NCBI RefSeq assembly: GCF_000732195.1 | Contig: NZ_JNNU01000003.1 | Location: forward strand, 186,001 to 250,000 | Reading direction: 5' to 3' | Source of the DNA: Neorhizobium vignae | Lineage (GTDB): Bacteria; Pseudomonadota; Alphaproteobacteria; Rhizobiales; Rhizobiaceae | DNA length: 64,000 nt | Part shown: piece by piece, positions 46,600-55,536 of the stretch | Numbering within the stretch: the stretch's first letter is position 1 | How the letters are laid out: the number at the start of each line of letters is the position of its first letter | Position numbers and translations under genes: made by a program | The notes under the pieces: generated by a model | The model's input: the letters and a program-made list of their open reading frames with translations, nothing else | What the model was told of the DNA's origin: nothing | Databases searched by the model: none

Positions 46600-47622
46600 T
46601 TAGTTGTCGAAGCCAACCTTATCGACCAGCGTGCTTGCTTGCTTGCGATGGCCGACGATCTCCGTCAACGACTTGGAATCGATCTTCAATTGACCGAAGG
46701 AAGCGATGATCGGATCGGTGGCCGCGCCGGCCTTGACCGGGTATTCGTAATTGGCTTCGGCGTAGATCTTCTGGGCTTCATCGGAGACGAGATATTCCAG
46801 GAGCTTGACTGCTTCGGCCTTGTTTGGCGCATTTTTGGCGACAGCTGCGCCACTGATGTTGACCTGCGTGCCGCCATTCTTGAAGGTCGGAAGAATGACG
46901 TTGATGGCCTCACCCCACTTGACCTGATCCGGACCGCCCTTGCCCGATCGCATCAGGCCGACATAATAAGAGTTCGCGATTGCGATATCGCAGATACCGC
47001 CAAGGATGTCCTTGGCGCCGTCACGGTCGCCACCACCGGCCTTGCGGGCCAGGTTGGCCTTAAGGCCCGTCAGCCACTTTTCTGTTTCAGCCGCGCCGTA
47101 ATGGGCGATGTAGTCAGCAAAAAGAGCCGTGTTGTAGGGGTGCTGGCCGGCGCGGATGCATATCTTGCCCTTCCATTTTGGGTCGGCAAGCTCTTCGTAG
47201 TTGAACGATTTCAGATCCACGTCCTTCGCGGCATAGAGCACGCGTGCACGCATCGAAAGCGCGAACCAGTTGCCTTTGGAGTCGCGCAGCTGCGCGGGAA
47301 TGGCAGCATTCAGCACCGCCGACTCGACGGGCTGGGTCACACCTTTCTCGACCAGGTCGACCAGGCTACCGGCATCGACGGCCATCAGAATATCGGCGGG
47401 GGAGCTGGCGCCTTCTGTCGCAACGCGTTCCGCAAGGCCATCCTTCAGGAAAACGGTGTTGACCTTGGTGCCTGTGGATTTGGTAAACGCATCGAGAAGC
47501 GGCTGGATTAGCCCCGCCTCACGCGTCGTATAGATGTTGATCTCGGCGGCAGAGGCTGCACTTGCACTCAGGAAGAGCGAGGCGACGAGAAAGGTCGATG
47601 TTGCGATGGCATGCGTGTTCAT
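46600..47622 (-). CDS. Ferric-iron ABC transporter substrate-binding protein (FbpA/FutA-like)
   Basis: 340 residues with a Sec signal peptide (MNTHAIATSTFLVASLFLSA, cleavage near SAASA-AE) and the mature start EINIYTTREAGLIQPLLDAF. The paired iron-ligand tyrosines lie in IAIANSYYVGLM near 216. Periplasmic Fe(III)-binding protein of the importer. GGAGGGACTC directly before the ATG at 47622 fixes the start. A TGA-N9-TCA box lies 37 nt upstream. Confidence 0.93.
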   Translation of the reverse strand: MNTHAIATSTFLVASLFLSASAASAAEINIYTTREAGLIQPLLDAFTKSTGTKVNTVFLKDGLAERVATEGASSPADILMAVDAGSLVDLVEKGVTQPVESAVLNAAIPAQLRDSKGNWFALSMRARVLYAAKDVDLKSFNYEELADPKWKGKICIRAGQHPYNTALFADYIAHYGAAETEKWLTGLKANLARKAGGGDRDGAKDILGGICDIAIANSYYVGLMRSGKGGPDQVKWGEAINVILPTFKNGGTQVNISGAAVAKNAPNKAEAVKLLEYLVSDEAQKIYAEANYEYPVKAGAATDPIIASFGQLKIDSKSLTEIVGHRKQASTLVDKVGFDN

Positions 47623-47658
47623 GAGTCCCTCCATGTTTTGCATGCTTGCTGCAGTTTA

Positions 47659-47673
47659 TGACCATTTTCGTCA
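47659..47673. promoter_or_regulatory. Iron-responsive operator-like box (TGA-N9-TCA)
   Basis: TGACCATTTTCGTCA, preceded by TTTA and followed by AGTTTA, matches the TGA-N9-TCA core reported for RirA-controlled genes in rhizobia. Its position just upstream of the ferric-iron binding-protein gene strengthens the call; RirA binding is inferred. Confidence 0.55.
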
Positions 47674-47745
47674 AGTTTAATGTTCAGCTTGCAGTGGAAA
47701 TCACGGTTTATTGATCTGCATTTCCCACCCAATTCAATCTCCGAT

Positions 47746-48801
47746 TTAGTCGCTCGGAAATGCGAGCACTTGATCGTTGGCGATAGAGACTCGCACCAGA
47801 TCGACATCCGGCGGCAGTCGTTTTGCCGATCTGACCCGCAATGGTGTTTCAAGGTTATCGACACGAACAAGGAACTGCTCGAACTCTCCATGAAAGCTTC
47901 GCCCTTCGATGCGGCCGGCAAAATCTCCGTCAGCCTGCGAAATCGAAATCGCCTGGGGGCGGATGTAAAGCGTCGACGGACTGCCTTCCGGGATTGCCAG
48001 GGCCTGTGAGAAGACGCCCATCGCTGTTTCAATCGCACCGCTCTTGTAAACGCCCGGCACCTTGTTGAAGTCACAGAAGAATTCCGCCGCATACGGGGTG
48101 AGGGGTCGATCGTGTAGATCGTAGCCTGATCCAGCCTGAACGACTTCGCCAGCCTTCATCAGAACTACGCGGTCGCCGGCCGAAAGCGCCTCGTCGGGGT
48201 CATGAGTGACCATGATCACGGTGGTACCCAGCGTTTTCAGAAGCGACAGCGTGTTGTCGCGCACCGTGTCCCTCAGGCTCTGATCCAGATTGGAAAAAGG
48301 TTCATCCATCAGCAGGATGTGGGGCCGGGGAGCAAGCGCCCTTGCCAGCGCTACGCGCTGTTGTTCGCCACCGGACAGCATATGTGGATAACGGTCAATG
48401 AGATGCGTGATACCTATCCTGCCAATCACCTCCGAGCTCCTCCTGATGGCCTCTGGTCTGTTGTAGCGCTTGAGACCGAACAGGATATTCTGCTCCACGG
48501 TCAGATGCGGGAAGAGAGCATAATCCTGGAAAACGAAACCGATATTGCGCGCCTCGGGCTCCATGAAGGTCGATGGGCCTGAAATCTCCTTGCCAGCGAG
48601 AATGATACGGCCGCCGTCCGGCGTCTCGACGCCGGCGATCAATCTGAGCAGTGTTGATTTGCCACATCCGGAGTGGCCGACGAGGCAGATAATTTCCCCC
48701 TGGCGGATCGATAACGAAATGCCGCCGACGGCTGCCGTCGCTCCGAAACGTCGTGTCACGTCTCGGATCTCCAGCGCAAACTCTGCAGTCTTGGCGACCA
48801 T
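47746..48801 (-). CDS. Ferric-iron ABC transporter ATP-binding protein (FbpC-like)
   Basis: 351 residues. Walker A GHSGCGKST near 39, Q-loop FVFQDYALFP, signature LSGGEQQR near 139 and Walker B ILLMDEPFSNLDQS are followed by a C-terminal regulatory domain of FbpC/CysA type from about 240. Energises the ferric-iron importer. It precedes the binding-protein gene by about 120 nt and may be on a separate transcript since an iron box lies between them. Confidence 0.93.
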   Translation of the reverse strand: MVAKTAEFALEIRDVTRRFGATAAVGGISLSIRQGEIICLVGHSGCGKSTLLRLIAGVETPDGGRIILAGKEISGPSTFMEPEARNIGFVFQDYALFPHLTVEQNILFGLKRYNRPEAIRRSSEVIGRIGITHLIDRYPHMLSGGEQQRVALARALAPRPHILLMDEPFSNLDQSLRDTVRDNTLSLLKTLGTTVIMVTHDPDEALSAGDRVVLMKAGEVVQAGSGYDLHDRPLTPYAAEFFCDFNKVPGVYKSGAIETAMGVFSQALAIPEGSPSTLYIRPQAISISQADGDFAGRIEGRSFHGEFEQFLVRVDNLETPLRVRSAKRLPPDVDLVRVSIANDQVLAFPSD

Positions 48802-49150
48802 TTCTGACGTCCTCTCAATCTAGGGGATGGGCTGGTCCCCTTGTTGCAGAAACCGGATAGTGCTGCAAACCATGCGGCCCGCATTCTGACGGCGGTTGCG
48901 GATCTGAAGCGGCAGTTTCTGACGATACGGCCCGCGGATAGTCGCGATACAGGGTGCCGCGCATCAAATACTGGTCTTGAGCCGGAAGCCTGTATCCGTC
49001 AGCTACTTAATTGCATTGCCGATCATGCCATCAACGATGAACTGTTGCCATGGAACGTTCGCTCGCTCGGATGCAGAGATTGTCCGTCACCAAATCGGCA
49101 CTTGGCGATGATCAAGGCTGGTGGCCGAATGAAGTGGCAGCAACGACTGG
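48802..49150. other. Intergenic region, nothing recognised
   Basis: About 350 bp. A plus-strand open frame from 48841 spans it but shows no family pattern or ribosome site and is treated as chance. It should contain the promoter of the ATPase gene. Confidence 0.4.
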
Positions 49151-49516
49151 CTATGGCAAGCGGTCGCCGTCCTCAGACAAGCGGATGCTCTCCCGCTGTA
49201 AAGGCTGATTGGCTGTGCGAAGCGGATCGCCATCGGGCTTCTGGTCCGGTATGAGGCGCCAGGAGCGCATGCACCGGGCAATCCGGTCTTTCTCATCCAT
49301 TAGGCAGAGTTCATAGCCGTCGTCGTCCAGGAAAAACGCTATGCAGATCTGCTGTCCGCCGTCCCGCGGAAGGCAGAACTCGTCCAACGGTTCATCCTCG
49401 AAGTCGTCTGCGGCCGCCGGAGATGAGAATGTCCCGGCTGCCGCAAACAGAAGGAGGGCAGCGAGACGCGGCATTCCGCGGCTCGCGGCACGTGGGAATA
49501 GCATGGCCTCTCCCAT
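49151..49516 (-). CDS. Small secreted hypothetical protein
   Basis: About 121 residues with a signal peptide (LAALLLFAAAGTFSSPAAA) and an acidic mature part with four cysteines (EFCLPRDGGQQICIAF, YELCLMDEKDRIARCMRSW). No family recognised. A GTG at 49525 overlaps the SH3-protein stop (GTGA), and ATGs at 49516 and 49504 are alternatives. It ends the operon of small envelope proteins. Confidence 0.55.
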   Translation of the reverse strand: MGEAMLFPRAASRGMPRLAALLLFAAAGTFSSPAAADDFEDEPLDEFCLPRDGGQQICIAFFLDDDGYELCLMDEKDRIARCMRSWRLIPDQKPDGDPLRTANQPLQRESIRLSEDGDRLP

Positions 49517-49521
49517 CCGCG

Positions 49522-50184
49522 TCACCGCTCGAAGAAGCGGGTGTGGCTGTTACCACGCGGGCCGGTGCGGGTAACGGAGCACGACTGATCCGCCCGGCTG
49601 CAATTACGCTCCCTCGACGCCACGTTGCCGCGGGGGCCGACGACTTCGCGGGTCGCGGTGCATTGCCCGTCGGCGCAACTGCGGTTATGGGTGGCCGTAC
49701 CGCCATAGATGCCGGTCGTCGAGCGGGTCGCGGTGCAGGCGCCATTTGCGCATTCCACCGTCCGGTCGAAGGAATTGACGCGCGGCGCGACAACCGGCGG
49801 GTAATAGCGCCAGGTCGAGTACCACGGGTAGCGCACGTAGTAGCGATCCCAATAGGCGCGATTGTAGCCGACGAGGACGATGCCGATGCGCGGGCCGAGT
49901 GTCGGCGTCAGCACCACGGGCGCGCCGCGATAAACCACCTGGATATAGTTCGCCGAAACCCAGCCGCGTGTGACGCCGTGCCCGATGTCGCACCAGCTGT
50001 AGCCATCGAGGCAGCCATAGGTGGTGATGCGGGCGCCGGCCGGCACGACGGTGACGACCGGATAGGCAGTCGAGGGGCCGGCCCTCAGATTGACGTTGCC
50101 GGTGGCGATCGCTGCGGTAGCGGCGGCTGCGACGGACGTCATGCCGGCGAGCATCGCGAGCGTGAGAAGCGGTTTCCTGAACAT
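49522..50184 (-). CDS. Secreted SH3b-domain protein with GPRGN repeats
   Basis: 220 residues. After a signal peptide (residues 1-22) comes a bacterial SH3 domain (GNVNLRAGPSTAYPVVTVVP near 29-48, then WCDIGHGVTRGWVSANYIQ), then a Tyr/Trp/Arg-rich stretch, then three copies of a C-x2-G-x-C-T-A-T-R-type repeat ending in GPRGN. The repeat also occurs in the protein at 51462. Probably periplasmic or cell-surface; SH3b domains often bind peptidoglycan. Role unknown. Confidence 0.8.
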   Translation of the reverse strand: MFRKPLLTLAMLAGMTSVAAAATAAIATGNVNLRAGPSTAYPVVTVVPAGARITTYGCLDGYSWCDIGHGVTRGWVSANYIQVVYRGAPVVLTPTLGPRIGIVLVGYNRAYWDRYYVRYPWYSTWRYYPPVVAPRVNSFDRTVECANGACTATRSTTGIYGGTATHNRSCADGQCTATREVVGPRGNVASRERNCSRADQSCSVTRTGPRGNSHTRFFER

Positions 50185-50209
50185 CGGACTGTCCTTTCGA
50201 TGGTAGAAT

Positions 50210-50473
50210 TCAGTGTTGCATCACGTCGCTCAGCGCCGTGCGGCAGGACGAGGAGAGTTTTTGCGCATTGTCCCTGAGGCAGGCGGCGATGCGACCATCA
50301 CCGCGCTCGACGCCGTCGCAATAAGTTTTCAGGTCGGTGCGGCAGGCGCGGGCGACCTTGATCGCCTGCTGCCGCATTTCGGGCGAAGCCTGCATCTGGG
50401 CCGAGGCCGTTCCGGCGAGCGCTGCGAGGAAAAGGGCGAGCAGGCTTGAGGCTATGAGGAGTTGGCGGATCAT
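50210..50473 (-). CDS. Small secreted cysteine-rich-repeat protein
   Basis: 87 residues: signal peptide (LLIASSLLALFLAALAG) and a mature part with CRTDLKTYCDGVERGDGRI, then AACLRDNAQKLSSSC. Four cysteines in a C-x7-C ... C-x11-C spacing match the cysteine-rich repeat family of proteobacteria. Its ATG overlaps the stop of the hydroxylase gene (ATGA), so they are co-translated. Confidence 0.78.
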   Translation of the reverse strand: MIRQLLIASSLLALFLAALAGTASAQMQASPEMRQQAIKVARACRTDLKTYCDGVERGDGRIAACLRDNAQKLSSSCRTALSDVMQH

Positions 50474-51387
50474 GGCGATAGTCCTTCGGTTCTCGTGGTG
50501 GTGGTATCGTGTGTCGGAAGACCGTCATTCGCAGGTCTTTCGATTGGCCGCAGCGTGGGGCTGACTGGTCCGAACAGTACCCGGAGCTTGGCGGCCGGGC
50601 CGGCTGCACGGCCGAAATCCCGCCAGAGGATGGCCCACTCGCCAAGCGCGATCCGGCCCGGATTGAGCGAGGCCGGGCGACCGCGCAGGCCGTAGCGCAA
50701 GGGCTCGGTCTTCGGCACCTCGGCGAAAGTGTCGAACAACCGGTCGAAGACGATCAGGATACCGCCAAAGTTCTTGTCAAGGCAGCCGGCATTGGAGGCG
50801 TGATGCACCCGATGGTGCGCAGGCGTGTTCAGCACCCATTCGAGGGGGCCGAGACGCGGCGAAAGCTCGGTATGGATGAAGAACTGATAGGCGAGGTTGA
50901 GGCCGAGCATGGCGACAATGGCAAACGGATGGAAGCCTGCCCAAGCAAGCGGCACGAAGAACAGGAAATGGCCGGAAATATTGCCCGTCCAGCCGAGCCG
51001 GATCGCCGCCGTCAGGTTGAGCCTGGTCGGCGAGTGATGCACCGCATGCGTCGCCCAGAGCCAACGGATGTGATGGGAGGCACGGTGATGCCAATAATAG
51101 ATGAAATCCACCGCGACGAAGAGCATCAACAACCCGGCCGCGGTTGTGATGTCTATGTCGAACAGATGGTGCCGGTAGGCGAACATGAAGGGCACAGCGA
51201 CGAGGGCGGCTTCGAGGGGACGCACCAGACCATGGATCACCGCGACGCCGAAGGACGCGGCCGATTCTTTGAGGTCATGGGTGTCGTGCCGCGCCAGCCT
51301 GCCGATCAGGTATTCGAGCAGCATGAAGGAGACCGCGACGATGAGGAAACCGACACGCAGCGATGGTTCGACGGAACTCTGGAGCAT
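50470..51387 (-). CDS. Sterol desaturase/fatty acid hydroxylase family protein
   Basis: 305 residues with about four membrane helices and the di-iron histidine motifs HHRASHH near 121, HAVHH near 136 and HHRVHH near 206. Family members hydroxylate or desaturate lipids such as carotenoids, fatty acids or sterol-like compounds. The substrate cannot be told here. It heads the run of small secreted-protein genes. Confidence 0.88.
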   Translation of the reverse strand: MLQSSVEPSLRVGFLIVAVSFMLLEYLIGRLARHDTHDLKESAASFGVAVIHGLVRPLEAALVAVPFMFAYRHHLFDIDITTAAGLLMLFVAVDFIYYWHHRASHHIRWLWATHAVHHSPTRLNLTAAIRLGWTGNISGHFLFFVPLAWAGFHPFAIVAMLGLNLAYQFFIHTELSPRLGPLEWVLNTPAHHRVHHASNAGCLDKNFGGILIVFDRLFDTFAEVPKTEPLRYGLRGRPASLNPGRIALGEWAILWRDFGRAAGPAAKLRVLFGPVSPTLRPIERPANDGLPTHDTTTTRTEGLSP

Positions 51388-51461
51388 AGGAAGGCCTCGT
51401 GAAAAGGATTGCCCGGCGGCTCGTGCTGGGGGTGAGAAGCCGCCGGGCGCCGCGCATCAGA

Positions 51462-51767
51462 TCAGTAGCGATGAAAGCTGCCTGAGCGGGTAACCGTATT
51501 GCCGCGGGGGCCCGTCGTGGTCCGGGAGCCGTTGCAATAACCACCGTCACAGGACACAGAGCCGCTGCGCGACATGCTGTATCCGTCCGGCCCCGTGCGG
51601 TTGATGCTGCGGGAGCACGAGCCGCCGGTGCAGCCGCCATTCGCATGGACGGATGCCGTGCCGCGCGGACCGCTGATCGAGCCGTCGCGGGTCCAGGCAT
51701 TCGCCTGACCGACCGAAAGCAGAGCAAAAGTGCCGGCAAGCAGGCCGGCCGTCAGTGTCTTGGTCAT
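51462..51767 (-). CDS. Small secreted GPRGN-repeat protein
   Basis: 101 residues with a signal peptide (MTKTLTAGLLAGTFALLSVG, cleavage after ANA) and a mature part built of Gly/Ser/Arg/Cys-rich repeats: GCTGGSCSRSINRTGPDG, then CDGGYCNGSRTTTGPRGN. The same C-x-GG-x-C ... TGPRGN unit is present in the SH3 protein at 49522. ATG at 51767 begins the signal peptide; longer frames are not supported. Divergent from the two-component genes. Confidence 0.72.
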   Translation of the reverse strand: MTKTLTAGLLAGTFALLSVGQANAWTRDGSISGPRGTASVHANGGCTGGSCSRSINRTGPDGYSMSRSGSVSCDGGYCNGSRTTTGPRGNTVTRSGSFHRY

Positions 51768-51882
51768 CGTTTCATCCTCGTTTCGATGGGATCGTCGCGT
51801 CAACGAAAGCAGGGGATCGTTCGTCGACGTGAGCAGAGGATGGCGGCTCCATGTATGCTGGTTATGTCGCGCCGGTTTCGAC

Positions 51883-51918
51883 TTGTAGGTCTTTGTCGCC
51901 GATTTGTAGCGTTTTGTA
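51883..51918 (+). promoter_or_regulatory. Four phased TTGT repeats in the divergent promoter region
   Basis: TTGT starts at 51883, 51893, 51904 and 51914, i.e. spacing 10, 11 and 10 bp (about one helical turn), embedded in TTTGTAG/TTTGTAT-like words. OmpR-family regulators typically bind direct repeats at this spacing, and such a regulator starts 54 nt to the right. Confidence 0.5.
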
Positions 51919-51971
51919 TCAACGGCTTGCCGACGCTTGATTTCGGCAGATCGCTTGTTCATGGTCGCGCC

Positions 51972-52688
51972 ATGGACCAATCCATGCCCACCATTCTGAT
52001 CGTCGATGACGATGCCGACATAAGGCAGCTCGTCGGCGGCCTGCTGTCGCGCGAAGGTTTTGCCATCGAAACGGCCGAGGATGCGCGCGCCATGGACGAG
52101 GTGCTTCGGCGGCGTGAGCCGGACCTGATGATTCTCGACCTGATGATGCCCGGCGAGGACGGACTTTCCATCTGCCGGCGCATCCGCGCAACGCGGCCGT
52201 TGCCGATCCTGATGCTGACGGCGAAAAGCGACGAGACCGACCGGGTCGTCGGCCTCGAACTCGGCGCCGACGATTATCTCGTCAAGCCGTTCGGCCCGCG
52301 CGAACTTTTGGCGCGGGTGCGGGCACTGTTACGCCGTGCTGCGCCGCAGGTATTCCAGCCGCCGAGCCGGCGTTACGCCTTCGATCGCTTCATCGCCGAT
52401 CTCGATGCACGTCAGCTGGAGACCGTGCCCGACGGCGTCGTTTCGCTGACGAGCGGAGAATTCGAACTCCTCTCCTGTTTCGTGCTGAGACCGCGCCGGG
52501 TTCTCTCCCGCGACCAGATTCTCGACTGGACCCATGGCCGCGCTGCCGATTCCTTCGACCGCACAGTCGACATACTCGTGTCGCGGCTGCGCAAGAAACT
52601 GGAAGCGGTAAGCCCAGGCAGCAACCTGATCAGCACGGTGCGCAACGGCGGCTATTTGCTGACGGTGCCGGTGCGGCAGGTGACGTGA
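51972..52688 (+). CDS. OmpR-family response regulator
   Basis: 238 residues: receiver domain with acidic pocket VDDDAD near 11-16, phospho-acceptor Asp56 in MILDLMMPGE and Lys in YLVKPFGP, then a winged-helix DNA-binding domain (LTSGEFELL, DRTVDILVSRLRKKLE). The ATG at 51972 or 51984 may be used; neither has a strong ribosome site. Paired by TGATG overlap with the kinase gene downstream. Confidence 0.93.
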   Translation: MDQSMPTILIVDDDADIRQLVGGLLSREGFAIETAEDARAMDEVLRRREPDLMILDLMMPGEDGLSICRRIRATRPLPILMLTAKSDETDRVVGLELGADDYLVKPFGPRELLARVRALLRRAAPQVFQPPSRRYAFDRFIADLDARQLETVPDGVVSLTSGEFELLSCFVLRPRRVLSRDQILDWTHGRAADSFDRTVDILVSRLRKKLEAVSPGSNLISTVRNGGYLLTVPVRQVT

Positions 52689-54031
52689 TGTTTCGCCTAA
52701 GCCTTTCCAGGCGGTTCGTCGCAATCGGAGGAGCGGGTTTCCTCGCGCTGTGGATCGTGCTGATTTCGTTCTACTATCTTGCCAACGGTCTTAGCCGCAC
52801 CGCGTCCAACCCGCCGCCTGGCCAGATTGCCGCGATTGTCTCGCTGCTGAAAACGGAACCTTCCACCCGCTGGCCGGCGCTGATCGGCGCTGTGAGCTCG
52901 CCCATCCTTGATCTGCGTGTTGTGGGAATGGATCTTGGCCCGGAAAAAGCCTCCGATCTCTGGGACGATCCGGAATATCGGATTTACAAGGAGGTACTGG
53001 GCGACGACCTGTTGTCGATCCGCCTTCTGGTTCCGCAGCGCAGATTCCAGCGGCCGCGCCTCTTCCAGGGAGTGCTTAATCCTGTCCAGTTCCGGATCCG
53101 ACTTGTGCCGGATCAGGTACTGGTGATGGAAACCCGCACGCCGTTCGTGGTCTCCTGGTTCGGCCTGCCGGCGGGGCTCGGCGCCGGGCTGATCGGGACG
53201 TTGTTCGGCGTTGCGGCGCTGATCGTTCTCCATCGCGAAATCCGTCCGCTGACCCGGCTGGCGGCCATCGTGGATCGGATCGACCCGGTCGGCGATCCGG
53301 TCGCGCTGCCGAAGCTGAAAGGGGCGGCGCCCGAAACCCAGGCGCTGCTCAAGGCCTTCGACCGGCTGCAGACGCGCCTGCATGCGATCGTCCGCGCCAG
53401 GTTGGCGCTGATCGGCGGCATCCAGCATGACGTGCGCACGTTCGCGACCCGACTGAGGCTTCGCGCCGAGCACATCCCGAACGAAACGGAACGGGAAAAG
53501 GCCGCAGCCGACATAGACGATATGATCGAGCTTCTCGACAATGCGCTAATGGCCGGCCGCGCTGGTGTCGGAGCTCTGGACGAGGAACTCCTCGACCTCA
53601 TGCCGCTTTTGGAGGCGGAGGTCATGGACCGCCGGGCCGCGGGCGCGCATATCACCTTGGCAGCCCTCCCGCCCGAGACGGCATTGGTAATTGGCGATCG
53701 TCTGGCACTGCGGCGGGTATTCGCAAACCTGATCGACAACGCGCTCAAATACGGCGGTGCGGCGCATCTGGCGCTTGCGATCGAAACCGAGTGGTTGCGG
53801 GTGACGATCGATGACGACGGCCCGGGCATTCCAGCCGATTGGCGCGAGTTCCTGACGGAGCCCTTCGTGCGTCTGGAACCCTCCCGTGCCCGCAAGACCG
53901 GCGGGGCCGGTCTTGGCCTCGCCGTCGCCCGCAATCTATTGGAAGCCCATGGGGGCACGTTGGAAATCGGCGATGCACCAGGCGGGGGCGCGAGGCTGAG
54001 CGTCCGGCTCCATCTATTTGGCAGCCGATGA
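52688..54031 (+). CDS. Sensor histidine kinase
   Basis: 447 residues. Two membrane helices (about 12-33 and 158-182) flank a periplasmic sensor region of about 125 residues, followed by a HAMP-like segment and the phospho-acceptor His247 in GGIQHDVRT. The ATP-binding boxes are LIDNALKYGG, DDDGPGIP and GGAGLGLAVARN. Cognate partner of the preceding regulator. Signal unknown. Confidence 0.93.
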   Translation: MFRLSLSRRFVAIGGAGFLALWIVLISFYYLANGLSRTASNPPPGQIAAIVSLLKTEPSTRWPALIGAVSSPILDLRVVGMDLGPEKASDLWDDPEYRIYKEVLGDDLLSIRLLVPQRRFQRPRLFQGVLNPVQFRIRLVPDQVLVMETRTPFVVSWFGLPAGLGAGLIGTLFGVAALIVLHREIRPLTRLAAIVDRIDPVGDPVALPKLKGAAPETQALLKAFDRLQTRLHAIVRARLALIGGIQHDVRTFATRLRLRAEHIPNETEREKAAADIDDMIELLDNALMAGRAGVGALDEELLDLMPLLEAEVMDRRAAGAHITLAALPPETALVIGDRLALRRVFANLIDNALKYGGAAHLALAIETEWLRVTIDDDGPGIPADWREFLTEPFVRLEPSRARKTGGAGLGLAVARNLLEAHGGTLEIGDAPGGGARLSVRLHLFGSR

Positions 54032-54079
54032 GGTCACCCTACAGGATCGGCGTGGGGATGGTTGGATTGGCTCCGCTCT

Positions 54080-54444
54080 CTGAACTGCGATCCGCCGCGC
54101 GTTGAGGCCGTGAGCTCTCTGGCCGAAAAGCTGCTGTCGCGGGCCGCCCGCGAGCCAGGTTCTTCTGAAATCACCGCGCGGCCGCTTTCGGTCGCCTCCA
54201 GCGATACGGCTTTCTCGCTGCCGAGTACCCCGCCTTGAAGGCGCCACAGCGTTACGGAGACGTGTTCATGAACTTCAAGCATCGATACAATGTCACGCTG
54301 GTCGGCATGCTGAGCGAAGGCAATACCGATCTCAATTGCCGCGATGGTGCCATGCTTGGCCGCGGCGGGACACTTTACTACATCCCCGGAATGCGGCTTA
54401 ATCCCGCCGCCATCGCTTGGGATCGGCTGGGGGACGTGGCATGA
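54080..54444 (+). pseudogene. Potassium-channel/RCK-type protein, C-terminal remnant
   Basis: Two frames together give a coherent tail. The first (about 54083-54230) reads DPPRVEAVSSLAEKLLSRA and SSDTAFSLPST; the second (54235-54444) reads YGDVFMNFKHRYNVTLVGML and GGTLYYIPGMRLN. This resembles the cytoplasmic C-terminus of an ion channel that often precedes DUF2491 genes. The pore part is absent and a frameshift lies near 54230. The end overlaps the DUF2491 start by ATGA, as in an intact operon. Confidence 0.5.
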
Positions 54445-55110
54445 TCGGCTGGTTTGGCGGGAACAAGGATAGGCGCCTGCCTGAAGAACTCGGTCCCCTC
54501 GGCGCCGGCATTGGCGGAGCACTGAAGATCGACTTCCTCTCGCGTGAAGCCGATACTTTGGGCGGGACACTGGCCCTGCCGCTGCCGCAGAGCGGTCCTT
54601 TTATCATCGCCGACTATGGTGAAGCGCGACTTGAGGCATCGACGGTCCTGTCGCGCTATCATGACGATGAACACCCGATGATTCAGGTGATGTCTTCTTC
54701 GGGCAGGCCGGGGAATGCAGTCGAAGACGTCAGCTTCTATCAACCGTGGGACAGCGTTGTACCCGCCGGTGCGGGCGAATGGTGCCGGTGGACCGGGCCG
54801 AACGGTCTGATCGGAGAGCCATCCTTTGATGCGGATGGCGTCATCTATCAACGCTTCGGGGTGACCCGGAACGCGCCGAACTGATGCAGGTCGTGGAAAA
54901 GGTCGATGACGGCGAGACACAACGGTCTATCCACCAAACCTGTATGCTGTATACCGCCCAGTCGACTCGGCGCGCGAAATGCAGCTGATCGATGTCGAGC
55001 GCGATGTCGATCAGGCTTAGAACCAAACCGGTAGCTCGGTGGAATTCCTGATCGGCTACGGCATCGGCCCGGCCGAGTCTCCCGTGTTTGACGGAAAAAT
55101 CGATAATTAA
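54441..55110 (+). pseudogene. DUF2491 (YjfK-like) protein, broken by frameshifts
   Basis: The first 147 codons (MIGWFGGNKDRRLPEELGPL onward) are DUF2491. At the GGGG run near 54858 the frame is lost: it stops at 54884, while the next frame continues the family pattern (RAELMQVVEKVDDGE, CMLYTAQ). A third frame (REMQLIDVERDVD, then an in-frame TAG at 55017, then SSVEFLIGYGI) reaches 55110. At least two indels and one stop separate it from an intact gene. Its remains sit in the correct operon place before DUF350. Confidence 0.7.
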
Positions 55111-55123
55111 GGAGGTTTTTTCA

Positions 55124-55525
55124 ATGCTTGATTATGTGGCGGGACTGCCCGCCTTCTTGGGATACTTTGTCATTGGTCTCGCCGCCTACGGTGTCTTTTC
55201 GGTGATCTACACGCATCTGACGCCGCAAAAGGAGGTCGAATTGATCCGCGCCGGCAATCTGGCCGCAGTGACAGCTTTTCTCGGCGCCCTGATCGGCTTC
55301 AGCTTGCCCCTTGCTTCGGCCGTGGCCCATTCCGTCAGCGTTGTCGACTATATCATCTGGGTCGTGATTGGCATTCTGGCGCAAATTCTTGCCTTTTACA
55401 TTGCAAACCTCACCATGAAGGATTTGCATGAAAAAATATCCTCCAACGAGATTGCCGCCGGCCTTTGGGGCGGCGGCATCGCGCTCGTCATCGGCATTCT
55501 CAATGCCGCGTGCATGACTTATTGA
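55124..55525 (+). CDS. yjfL: DUF350 membrane protein (YjfL-like)
   Basis: 133 residues with four membrane helices, starting LDYVAGLPAFLGYFVIGLAA and including NLAAVTAFLGALIGFSLPLA. DUF350 proteins are uncharacterised inner-membrane proteins typically encoded with DUF2491, DUF1190 and a glutathionylspermidine-synthase-like enzyme. AAGGAGG upstream of the ATG at 55124 is the strongest ribosome site in this operon. Confidence 0.88.
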   Translation: MLDYVAGLPAFLGYFVIGLAAYGVFSVIYTHLTPQKEVELIRAGNLAAVTAFLGALIGFSLPLASAVAHSVSVVDYIIWVVIGILAQILAFYIANLTMKDLHEKISSNEIAAGLWGGGIALVIGILNAACMTY

Positions 55526-55536
55526 GGGAGGGTAAC

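Noticed and set aside
48841-49254. 137-codon plus-strand open frame
   Set aside because: No ribosome site or family pattern, and it runs into the opposing small secreted-protein gene.
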